Assembly (NCBI RefSeq): GCF_001988955.1
Contig: NZ_CP014263.1
Coordinates: forward strand, 992,001 to 1,056,000
Source of the DNA: Spirosoma montaniterrae
Lineage (GTDB): Bacteria > Bacteroidota > Bacteroidia > Cytophagales > Spirosomataceae
Length of the DNA: 64,000 bases
Direction of reading: 5' to 3'
The translations under genes and the position numbers were made by a program. The notes beneath the pieces were generated by a model. The model saw only the letters and a program-made list of their open reading frames with translations. It did not search any database and was not told the origin of the DNA. Positions 50,925-58,616 of this stretch are shown piece after piece; the stretch's first letter is position 1; each line of letters opens with the position of its first letter.

Positions 50925-51102
50925 AGCCTACAATATCTTTTGGTGAACGAATTTCGAGGGTTCCGTGACCAAGACGCAAGTTGACGGAGTTATATCCTCT
51001 GATTCTGAAAATGTTCACGATGTGCTTGAAGTTCCAACTAACCAAAATATCGACCTTACTCAAGGTAACTTGAGCCTTTATTTTTAGTCCCCATAACACC
51101 AA
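50908..51102 (-). pseudogene. C-terminal remnant of a PIN-domain toxin
   Basis: About 45 residues of a PIN RNase end: SKVDILVSWNFKHIVNIFRI and RGYNSVNLRLGHGTLEIRSP, then a normal stop. Intact homologs have about 100 more N-terminal residues with three acidic metal ligands; here the frame upstream of about 51060 turns unrelated and reaches the DUF4238 gene. The toxin therefore cannot be active. The break coincides with the edge of the AT-rich DUF4238 gene. Confidence 0.75.
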
Positions 51103-51125
51103 ACGACCTGTTAACTGTAAGACTG

Positions 51126-52112
51126 TTATTTTCCATTAACTTTTATTGTCGGACGTTCTATTGTTATTTCCGTATTGATATCTCCGTTAGCTATTTTAAG
51201 CAGATTTATCAATTTAAAATCATTCTTTGAGGAATACACTTCGTCATTTGCCCAAATATATTGATAACAATTGTAGTGCCTCAATTCTGCATCTGTCAGA
51301 AAGGAAAATGTATTATTTTCAGCTTTGCTGTCGATGAATGTTTCTTCGTCCCAAATTGTCAAAATGATGCTTTCGCTTACGGGAAAGATAACTTCGACTC
51401 CCTTCATGGCAAATCCCTCATAAAAGGGGGCTTGGTTTTTAAGATGTGGTTTTAGCAGAATCGGATTGTCTGATGTGAAAACGGTATCGCTGGGGGCTAT
51501 TTTATATTTCCAAATCTTCTTCACTAATTTGTCCTGAATGTCTGCGATTAGTTTTTCGTCTAAAAATATTTCGGAATGTAGCACAGGAGCATAGTCGTCT
51601 TCTCTGTGAAGTGCAAGAACTTCGCTACAATCAATATCCCCATAAATTCTCTTCATTGCGGACAATATCTCATTTCTTTCTTTTTGAATCTTTCTATTAG
51701 CATGCCAATACTTATCCCTGATATTTGGCATTCTTAAATACTGAATAGCTATCAAAGCCGCAAATAAATCTCGTTCTTTCGTACTAAAAATTTCAATTGA
51801 TTCATTGTGGCTTGTCCATGTTGATGCTGCTCGTATTATTTTATTTAAAAGGCCAGAATAAAGGCTCTCAATCCTTTCTGATAAAACTCTCTTCTCAATG
51901 AAATTGCCGTCAATCTCGTTAAGGAGTTCCTGATTTATATAATTTTCGGGAATGGTGTAGAAATTATCCTGGTAAGCAATTTTAGCAATGCTTTGTGGGT
52001 AGCCTTTATTCTTGTTTTTCTTGCTGTAAACAAATACGAACTTGCCATTTTCAGAAAAGTTTTTCAAATAGCATTGAGGTATGAAATGTTGTTTAACGTA
52101 TTCTTTTTGCAT
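51126..52112 (-). CDS. DUF4238 protein, AT-rich, probably acquired
   Basis: 328 residues. The start YVKQHFIPQCYLKNFSENGK is the DUF4238 hallmark, followed by VFVYSKKNKNKGYPQSIAKI and a long helical region; SDTVFTSDNPILLKPHLKN is another family block. No catalytic assignment is known to me. Base composition is far more AT-rich than any neighbour, as are the 160 bases upstream, pointing to horizontal transfer. It truncates the PIN gene. Such lone DUF4238 genes often occur in accessory islands; a defence role is only a guess. Confidence 0.8.
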   Translation of the reverse strand: MQKEYVKQHFIPQCYLKNFSENGKFVFVYSKKNKNKGYPQSIAKIAYQDNFYTIPENYINQELLNEIDGNFIEKRVLSERIESLYSGLLNKIIRAASTWTSHNESIEIFSTKERDLFAALIAIQYLRMPNIRDKYWHANRKIQKERNEILSAMKRIYGDIDCSEVLALHREDDYAPVLHSEIFLDEKLIADIQDKLVKKIWKYKIAPSDTVFTSDNPILLKPHLKNQAPFYEGFAMKGVEVIFPVSESIILTIWDEETFIDSKAENNTFSFLTDAELRHYNCYQYIWANDEVYSSKNDFKLINLLKIANGDINTEITIERPTIKVNGK

Positions 52113-52279
52113 TGAAAATGTGTCGTTATAGCCTTACTAATAACTCCGAAATATACGTAAGTTTTGTGTTACCTTGTGATGATAGAAAAACTTTAATTAG
52201 GCGGATAAGTTACTTCTCTCTCTTTAAACATCTGTGAATCAACACAATAAATTTTCTATATGACATCATCTTGTAAGCA

Positions 52280-52438
52280 TTACAAAATAGACATCCCCTC
52301 ATACACCTCCGCCACCGACAACGTTAGCCCCAACGCGTGTAGCGTGAACGAATCGCTTAGCTCTGTGTAAAATGCATATTCCCATTTAGTGCCGGTGCGC
52401 TGATAGACTTCTACGAGCGGTTCGGTTTTCAGGGGGTG
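52280..52438 (-). pseudogene. C-terminal remnant of a Uma2-family protein
   Basis: Minus-strand residues PLVEVYQRTGTKWEYAFYTE and FTLHALGLTLSVAEVYEGM match the C-terminal third of Uma2 (DUF820) proteins. The N-terminal two thirds with the nuclease-like core are missing; the frame runs instead into the ACGGATTA repeat arm at 52451-52497. An intact family member is at 62838-63467. Confidence 0.65.
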
Positions 52439-52450
52439 CGTGAAAATACA

Positions 52451-52497
52451 AAAATCCGTGTCAAATCCGCTCCATCCGTATAATCCGTGTGCCATCA
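52451..52497 (-). repeat. single arm of the ACGGATTA repeat
   Basis: Reverse-complemented, it reads TGATGGCACACGGATTATAC and onward, the same word order as 46665-46708. No second arm is near. It codes for the last ten residues of the MFS gene 52461-53801. Confidence 0.8.
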
Positions 52498-53801
52498 GAT
52501 AGAAACGCGCCCCGCGCCCAGGCGTAGCTGAGCAACGATAGCACACTGCCGCCTAAAATGACAATCGACAGCGACCAATGCACGGCCTGTTCGTCGTGGA
52601 AAACGTAGTCGGTGAGCAGGGCCACGAGCGTGGGTCCGAAGCCGAGCGCCAGCAGGTTCAGAACAAATAGATACACCGCCGAGGCCATGCCCCGCGCCTG
52701 ATTGGGCATGATAGCCTGAATAGCCGCCGACGATGCGCCCAGCGGAAAGGCAACCAGAAAGCACGGAAACGCGAGCAGTGCAACGGCTACGGTTGGGTTG
52801 GGAATCAGGCAGATGCTCGAACTCAGCAACAGCCCCACGGCAGCAATCAGCCCAACCCGTACTTTGCCATCAGCGTGACCCCGCCGAACGTAATAATCGG
52901 CCAGTCGCCCGCCCAGAATGATGCCCGCCGTGGAGAAAAACGTAATCAGCAGGCCGTATAGCAAACCAATCTGACCCGGCGTCCAGCCGAAACGGCGCAC
53001 AAAAAGCGTTGGTATCCAGGCAGTACAGGCGTAAGCTACCAGCGCGGTAAACGTGATACCGAACGTGACGCCCAGAAACCCGCGTCGCCGTTGACCGATG
53101 AGCCGGAATACATCGCCTATAGAGAGCGTTTGTGTTTGCCCGGCGTTGTTGGTCAACAGGTTACGCCGGGCCGGTTCGCGTACAAACCACCGCACCAGCG
53201 CGGCCAGCAGCAGTCCCGGCAGACCGATGTAAAAAAATAACAACTGCCATGAGAACACCTCGCCCACTACGGGCAGCGTAACCGTTGCCGGGCCGCTACC
53301 CATACCCACCAATGCGGCTCCAATCAGCACGGCCAGCCCCGAGCCGAGGTAAACCCCCGCCGAATATACGCTGATGGCCGAAGCTAATTTCTCTTTCGGA
53401 AAATAATCCGACAACATCGAATAGGCCGCCGGCGACAGGGCCGCTTCGCCTACGCCCACGCCAATCCGGGCCAGAAAAAACTGCCCATACCCGCCCACTA
53501 CGCCACAAAGCGCGGTCATCAGACTCCAGACCGACACGCCCCACACGATAATGTCGCGCCGGTTGGCCCGGTCGGCGAGTCGGCCAATGGGTATGCCCAG
53601 CAGGGTGTAAAACAGGGCGAAACTCAGGCCCATCAGCAGGCTCACCTGTGTGTCGGTCAGGTGCATATCGCGTTTGATGGGGCCGACCAGCAAACTCAGA
53701 ATCTGCCGGTCGATAAACGACGATACGTAGGCCAGCATCAGGACAAAAACAACAGTCCAACTGTAGCGAAGTGAAGGGTTGTCTGAACCTGGATTAACCA
53801 T
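52461..53801 (-). CDS. MFS transporter, Spns-like
   Basis: 446 residues, twelve membrane helices. Blocks: AYVSSFIDRQILSLLVGPIK, GIPIGRLADRANRRDIIVWG, ARIGVGVGEAALSPAAYSML, as in the sphingolipid transporter-like (Spinster) MFS group of bacteria. Cargo unknown. Both ends are repeat-derived: MVNPGSD at the start from the GGATTA repeat, and GTRIIRMERI at the end from the ACGGATTA arm. No other Met lies before the first helix, so the repeat gives the start codon. Confidence 0.88.
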   Translation of the reverse strand: MVNPGSDNPSLRYSWTVVFVLMLAYVSSFIDRQILSLLVGPIKRDMHLTDTQVSLLMGLSFALFYTLLGIPIGRLADRANRRDIIVWGVSVWSLMTALCGVVGGYGQFFLARIGVGVGEAALSPAAYSMLSDYFPKEKLASAISVYSAGVYLGSGLAVLIGAALVGMGSGPATVTLPVVGEVFSWQLLFFYIGLPGLLLAALVRWFVREPARRNLLTNNAGQTQTLSIGDVFRLIGQRRRGFLGVTFGITFTALVAYACTAWIPTLFVRRFGWTPGQIGLLYGLLITFFSTAGIILGGRLADYYVRRGHADGKVRVGLIAAVGLLLSSSICLIPNPTVAVALLAFPCFLVAFPLGASSAAIQAIMPNQARGMASAVYLFVLNLLALGFGPTLVALLTDYVFHDEQAVHWSLSIVILGGSVLSLLSYAWARGAFLSDGTRIIRMERI

Positions 53802-53828
53802 GATTCTCTGGATTGACAGGATTTTTTC
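53782..53828. repeat. single arm of the GGATTA repeat
   Basis: TCTGAACCTGGATTAACCAT and onward matches the arms at 37473-37605. It contains the complement of the MFS start codon (53799-53801). No partner arm is seen in the 130-base gap to 53932. Confidence 0.8.
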
Positions 53829-53910
53829 AGAGAACCCGGAAACGCCTGATTTCTACTACCGACGTTGCACTGTTTAAGCCCTACGGGCTAATTTAATAGG
53901 TTTTTATCTT

Positions 53911-53936
53911 GTAACGGGGCTTCTCAGCCGCGTTAC
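53911..53936. repeat. GTAACGCGGCT-type palindrome at a gene end
   Basis: GTAACG-GGGCT-TCTC-AGCC-CGTTAC with a G-G mismatch. The TAA stop of the gene 53933-54577 is inside it. The same word pair occurs at 57821-57886. Confidence 0.65.
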
Positions 53937-54577
53937 TTGCTTTCGCACATCGTTACCAGCCGTTTGGCACTGCCCCGGCCCCAGGTGGGCTGAATGCCGG
54001 TTTGTGGTTCTGTTTCATAAATGGCCTTTGCTTTTTGGGCTAACTGGCAGGCCACCGCTTTGTCGCCACCGAAGCCAGCCGGGGCTGTATTGCGAAGTTG
54101 CGCCAGCACCACCATAGCGCGGGGGTTGTTCGGGTTTTGCTGGAGCGCGCGTTGCAGGGCGTCGGCACCGAGGGCTGAATATTTAGGACCTCGCCCCATG
54201 AAATCGACGTTGATACGGGCGAAGTGAACAGTTGCCAGCAGTACCGATACTTCTGAATTATTGGGGCTGAGCGAATCGGCTTTCTGAGCGAAGGCTTCGG
54301 CCTGATCGGCCCAGCCATCGACGCGGGCCTTGTCAGGTTCGTTATTTGCCATACTCGTGGCACACATCCCGGCGTAATAGTACGGCAACCACTGCGTTTT
54401 TTCGGCCTGGGCAATCCGCCCGAATGCGCCCATCAGCGACTGTATTGTTGGTATCGAACGGGCCGTGTCATAGGTGGCAACGTTCTTTTCCATTGCTTTC
54501 AGGTATTTGTCCGATTGAGCAAGGGTACTGGTGCTGACGATCAGCAGTGTGGCGAGGGTAATGAGGTTGGTTTTCAT
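53933..54577 (-). CDS. secreted TPR-like protein of unknown function
   Basis: 214 residues: signal peptide (ITLATLLIVSTSTLAQ), then helical pairs of TPR character (WLPYYYAGMCATSMANNEPD, AEAFAQKADSLSPNNSEVSV, ADALQRALQQNPNNPRAMVV) and a C-terminal Cys pair. It follows the TonB receptor gene by 14 bases on the same strand, so it may be its partner. No specific function recognised. Confidence 0.75.
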   Translation of the reverse strand: MKTNLITLATLLIVSTSTLAQSDKYLKAMEKNVATYDTARSIPTIQSLMGAFGRIAQAEKTQWLPYYYAGMCATSMANNEPDKARVDGWADQAEAFAQKADSLSPNNSEVSVLLATVHFARINVDFMGRGPKYSALGADALQRALQQNPNNPRAMVVLAQLRNTAPAGFGGDKAVACQLAQKAKAIYETEPQTGIQPTWGRGSAKRLVTMCESK

Positions 54578-54591
54578 GGTTTCTGCTTAGT

Positions 54592-56757
54592 TTATAATTG
54601 ACTGTTGATAATCTCCTGCCGACGGTCGACGCCGATGTTTACGAACAGGCCGACGAAAACGAAGGGGTTGTGGTTGGGCATGATGGCTTCGCGCCGGGCC
54701 GGATTCGTAGTCGAGTACGTATAGCCGAAAATCTGTTGGTTGCCCAGCACGTTGCTCACCGTAAGCACCAGCACCGACTGTGTTTTGCGGATGCTCATCA
54801 GGTGCGCTACGTTCAGGCCGAGGTTGTGAAAAGCGGGCGTCCGGTCGGTCATAAATGCCTGATCGGGGCGGTTCGGATTGGCGTAGGGGCGACCCGATGC
54901 CACCGTATAGGCCAGGCCGACGTTGGTTTTGATGTCGCTAAAGAAGCGTTTGACTACGAGCGAGGCCGTGTGCCGGGCTGCAAACGAAGGCTGCACCAGC
55001 GCGGGGTAGTTCAGAAATTGCCGCTTTGTGTCCAGAAACGAGTACGATACCCAGTAATCAACGCCTTTGACGGTTTTCTTATCGCGGAAAAATAACTCGA
55101 ACCCCTGCGCGTAGCCCCGGCCATTGTTCGCCAGCGTAGGCGTCGTTGTAATCAGGTCACTATACTTTTTGTAATAGGCTTCGGCCCGGAAGGTGCGGTC
55201 GTTGGCGGTCTGCTGATAACTCACCTGATAATGATCGGCGCGGCTGAAATTCAGCGCATTGGATTGTAGCAGAAACGGGCGTTCGGGCTTCTGGTAAAAC
55301 TGTCCGAACGACACCGACAGTAGGCCGTTGTTGCCAGCACTGTAGCCCAATGCCAGCCGGGGAGTCACGTTAGCCCGATCCAACAGCGACGAATACTCGG
55401 CCCGGACGCCCACCCGCGCCGACAGGCGGTCGGTCACGTAGGACTCGGTCTCGGCAAACACGGCACTGAGCGCGTCGGTGTAGCGCAGGTCATTGCGCTG
55501 CTCAGAGGTGTAGAGCATCTCCTGACCTATGTGCAACCGGGTACGGTTCAGCACCAGTTTGGAGAACACATTCCGCACCTGCCATACCGATGACCGGTCG
55601 GCCAGATTAACGGTTGAATCAGGGCGAGCATCGCTACCCGTGAAGGCTACCACACGCGTGTTATCGAGGTTGCGGCCATAGGCAAGTCCGGCTTTCCAGG
55701 TCCAGCCTTTCGGTAGCAACTGTTTGTACGTCAGATTACTATACAGATTCTGGTTTTGGAGATTAATCCGGTTGGTCACGCCCTCGAAGTCGAGGTTGGC
55801 CCGGTCGATGGTCATGTTGCTGATGCCGCCGTTGACCATCAGTTTGAGCAGACCACCGTTCTTGAATTGATGCCGAAACAGGCCGTTGCCATCCCAGAAA
55901 CGCGGGGCCTGCGGGAAGTTGAACCGCCCCGGATTGAGTGCGTTATACAGGCCCAGATTCGTGTGGCTAAGGGTGCCGCCGTAGCTCGTTTTTCGGTCGC
56001 GGCTTACCTGCGTCAGGCCCGCGCTGCCCAGAATGGGCGAGATGCTGAGTTCGGCACTGCTTTTCAGGGGAATATCTTCGGTTTCGAGTACCAGAGCCGA
56101 CGACAGAGCCTGCCCGTACTGCGCCGAATAGCCGCCTGTCGAGAAAAACGTTCCTTTGAACAGGCCCGGCTGGAACCGGCTCCGGGCGGCTAAGTTGGCC
56201 GGGCCGCTGTATGTGAAGTTGCTCACCAGCAGTCCATCGATAAATACATTCGTTTCGGTGCCGGTGCCGCCCCGCACAAACAGGTCGCCACTTTCGCCCA
56301 CAGCCTGCGCACCCGGCATGGTTCTGAGGGCCGACGTGATGTTGCCATCGGTGGCGGTGGTCAGTACTTCGAGCGGGCTGAGTACGGTGTATTTATTTTT
56401 GTCGGTCAGGTCGAACAGGCGCGGGCGAACCGTCACGTTGGCGAGGGTAAACGACTTGGTGGTTAACACCACGTTTAGTTTCAGCGTCGGCTTGCCGTTG
56501 AGTTCTACGCGCTGCGACACGTCAACGAAGCCGGTGGCTTTGGCCGTGAGCGTAAACGTGCCGACCTCCGACGTCTCGAACGAAAATTCGCCTTTGTCAT
56601 TGGTCGTGGTTCCGTCATACGTGCCGTCGAGTGTGAGGCTGACGTTGGCAATGGGGTTAACATTGTTGTAGGTCACAACCCCCGACACGCGGGTAGTTTG
56701 GGCCGATAGCAGGCGGGGCAGTAACGAAATCAGCAGTAAAACAACGAAGCGATTCAT
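54592..56757 (-). CDS. TonB-dependent receptor
   Basis: 721 residues from ATG 56757. Signal peptide, carboxypeptidase-like regulatory domain (VSGVVTYNNVNPIANVSLTL, about residues 25-105), plug domain (SPLEVLTTATDGNITSALRT, PGAQAVGESGDLFVRGGTGT) and a 22-strand-type barrel. It imports a ligand through the outer membrane with TonB energy. No SusD gene is adjacent, so siderophore or small-molecule uptake is more likely than polysaccharide. The small TPR-like gene follows it closely. Confidence 0.92.
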   Translation of the reverse strand: MNRFVVLLLISLLPRLLSAQTTRVSGVVTYNNVNPIANVSLTLDGTYDGTTTNDKGEFSFETSEVGTFTLTAKATGFVDVSQRVELNGKPTLKLNVVLTTKSFTLANVTVRPRLFDLTDKNKYTVLSPLEVLTTATDGNITSALRTMPGAQAVGESGDLFVRGGTGTETNVFIDGLLVSNFTYSGPANLAARSRFQPGLFKGTFFSTGGYSAQYGQALSSALVLETEDIPLKSSAELSISPILGSAGLTQVSRDRKTSYGGTLSHTNLGLYNALNPGRFNFPQAPRFWDGNGLFRHQFKNGGLLKLMVNGGISNMTIDRANLDFEGVTNRINLQNQNLYSNLTYKQLLPKGWTWKAGLAYGRNLDNTRVVAFTGSDARPDSTVNLADRSSVWQVRNVFSKLVLNRTRLHIGQEMLYTSEQRNDLRYTDALSAVFAETESYVTDRLSARVGVRAEYSSLLDRANVTPRLALGYSAGNNGLLSVSFGQFYQKPERPFLLQSNALNFSRADHYQVSYQQTANDRTFRAEAYYKKYSDLITTTPTLANNGRGYAQGFELFFRDKKTVKGVDYWVSYSFLDTKRQFLNYPALVQPSFAARHTASLVVKRFFSDIKTNVGLAYTVASGRPYANPNRPDQAFMTDRTPAFHNLGLNVAHLMSIRKTQSVLVLTVSNVLGNQQIFGYTYSTTNPARREAIMPNHNPFVFVGLFVNIGVDRRQEIINSQL

Positions 56758-56916
56758 GACCGAATGAGTTTGTCGTGGCGAATTGCCGTGACAAACATGG
56801 CGGGCCGATTTCATCCCCGCAAGGGCGTGGGATGGGTGTCAAACAGCAAGGGATAAAACGCCCTGTTTTGGGCTAAATCGGAAGTTTTGGGACAAATGGG
56901 AAGGCTCGCACCAGTC

Positions 56917-57807
56917 TTACGCCAGCCGCTCGAACCGGGCGTTGAACGAGTCGAGATAGGAGCGGGACACGGGTATTTTGGTCTGAATGCCCGTCAGGGT
57001 GAGCTGGTAGCCCCGTGCATTTCCTTCCGTTTGCACTACGGCGTCCAGGTTAACCAAAAACGCCCGGTGGCAACGGAAAAATTGCGGGTGGCCGGTCAGC
57101 TTATCGGCTACTTCTTTCAGCGTGGAGCGCAGTACGCTTTTCTGTAGTTGAGAGCCGTTCAGCCAATGCACATCGACGTAATTGCCGACCGATTCTACGT
57201 ACAACAACTGACCCGGCTGGAGGGTAAGCCGTTCTTTCCCGCTCTCGGAGATGAGTAAAATCGGGGTAGGCTGCGTAGCGGTCTGGGTTTGTGGCGTAGT
57301 AGCCGGAAGGGAAACGGGCGTTTGTGGCGTGCGTTGGTGCAATTGCCCGTTCACCACCTGCGCCTGCGCGAGATTGCGCTTCAGCCGCCGTTGTTCGGCT
57401 ACGAATACGCCGAGCATAATCGGGAAAAAACCAATGGCCGTAACCAGCAGGTACATCTGCCCAAACGAGGGCCTACCTGCCTCTAAGAGCGTTAAAACCA
57501 ATTGGTTGCTGACGCTAATCAGAAACAGCACGAGCAAGGTATGGATAATATGCCGCCCCACCGTCCAGCGATCTTCGTCGTAAAAAACGGGCAGTAATTT
57601 GGGGATGATTACATTAGCCAGAATGACCATTACTACGCAACCCACTGACATCAGGCCGACTACTGCCGTGTCGCCCAGTCGCCGGAAACTACCGTTTAGT
57701 AAGCCTACGAACAGGAAAACATACAGACCCGATTGTAGGGCCAGCCGTACCTGCGTTTTGGCATCGAAGTTTTCGGCAAGGGGGCGGTTCAGGAAGGAGC
57801 GAAGCAT
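56917..57807 (-). CDS. LytTR-family regulator with four membrane helices
   Basis: 296 residues from ATG 57807. Residues about 15-155 hold four membrane segments (GLYVFLFVGLLNGSF, VVGLMSVGCVVMVILANVI, IIHTLLVLFLISVSNQLVL, YLLVTAIGFFPIMLGVFVA). After a Gln/Thr/Pro linker, the C-terminal LytTR DNA-binding domain follows: GQLLYVESVGNYVDVHWLNG, TLKEVADKL and FFRCHRAFLVNLDAV. It lacks a receiver domain, so it probably senses through its membrane part. Divergent from queE. Confidence 0.9.
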   Translation of the reverse strand: MLRSFLNRPLAENFDAKTQVRLALQSGLYVFLFVGLLNGSFRRLGDTAVVGLMSVGCVVMVILANVIIPKLLPVFYDEDRWTVGRHIIHTLLVLFLISVSNQLVLTLLEAGRPSFGQMYLLVTAIGFFPIMLGVFVAEQRRLKRNLAQAQVVNGQLHQRTPQTPVSLPATTPQTQTATQPTPILLISESGKERLTLQPGQLLYVESVGNYVDVHWLNGSQLQKSVLRSTLKEVADKLTGHPQFFRCHRAFLVNLDAVVQTEGNARGYQLTLTGIQTKIPVSRSYLDSFNARFERLA

Positions 57808-57820
57808 GACAGCAAAAATA

Positions 57821-57886
57821 GTGACGCGGCTGGAAAGCCGCATGATTCGGTTCGGTTTATAACCTGCGGCTTTCCAGCCGCGTTAC
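57821..57886. repeat. GTAACGCGGCTGG inverted repeat between LytTR and queE
   Basis: Arms 57821-57842 and 57865-57886 match at 21 of 22, with a 22-base loop. Each arm also contains a small hairpin (GCGGCTGG-AAAGCCGC), like a REP unit. It lies between divergent genes, so it is not a terminator. Confidence 0.85.
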
Positions 57887-57899
57887 TGTATCTTTGTAT

Positions 57900-58535
57900 A
57901 TGGTTTCTGAACAGCAACAACAAACAAGACAGACCAACACGTTGCCCGTGATGGAAGCATTCTATACGCTTCAGGGCGAAGGAGTGCACACGGGCCGGGC
58001 CGCTTACTTTATCCGGCTCGGCGGCTGCGACGTGGGTTGCCATTGGTGCGACGTGAAAGAATCGTGGGACGTAAACGCCCATCCGCATCATACGGTTGAC
58101 AATATAGTGGCCGGGGCACTTGACTATCCTGGTCGGCTTGCGGTAATTACGGGTGGCGAACCGCTTATGCACGACCTGACCAACCTGACCGCAGCCCTGC
58201 AAACGGCGGGTTTCCAGACCAATATCGAAACATCGGGCGTATGCGAGGCCGTAACGGGTTCATGGGACTGGATTTGCTTTTCGCCCAAGAAGTTCAAGAA
58301 GCCCAACCCGGCCATTTTTGAGCAAGCCGACGAGTTGAAAGTGATTGTGTATAACCAGTCGGATTTCGCCTTTGCCGAGTCGTTTGTGCCGTTTTTGCGA
58401 CCCGGTTGTACGTTGTTTCTGCAAACAGAATGGAGTCGTTCCAATGAAATGCTGCCCCGCATCGTTCAGTATATCAAAGAACACCCCCAATGGCAGCTCT
58501 CGTTACAAACGCACAAATATCTGGACATACCTTGA
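57900..58535 (+). CDS. queE: 7-carboxy-7-deazaguanine synthase
   Basis: 211 residues from ATG 57900; a TTG two codons upstream is also possible. Radical SAM cluster in RLGGCDVGCHWCDVKESWD (C-x3-C-x2-C), with EAFYTLQGEGVHTGRAAYFI before it and ITGGEPLMHD after it; C-terminal LKVIVYNQSDFAFAE and LFLQTEWS. It makes the 7-deazaguanine core of queuosine. The other queuosine genes are not in the window. Confidence 0.94.
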   Translation: MVSEQQQQTRQTNTLPVMEAFYTLQGEGVHTGRAAYFIRLGGCDVGCHWCDVKESWDVNAHPHHTVDNIVAGALDYPGRLAVITGGEPLMHDLTNLTAALQTAGFQTNIETSGVCEAVTGSWDWICFSPKKFKKPNPAIFEQADELKVIVYNQSDFAFAESFVPFLRPGCTLFLQTEWSRSNEMLPRIVQYIKEHPQWQLSLQTHKYLDIP

Positions 58536-58616
58536 GTGAAAAGTTAATAATGAAAAGTGAAAAGTGGCGATTCGTATGGCTACTCACTTTTCACTTTTCA
58601 TTATTAACTTTTCACT
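58535..58616. repeat. GTGAAAAGT-type inverted repeat, perfect 32-base arms
   Basis: Arms 58535-58566 and 58585-58616 are exact reverse complements with an 18-base loop. The same words appear at 36620-36716. Most of it is translated as the signal peptide of the next gene. Confidence 0.92.

Noticed and set aside
57889..57896. TATCTTTG box before queE as a promoter
   Set aside because: It ends only 3 bases before the ATG and has no TTG at the right distance.
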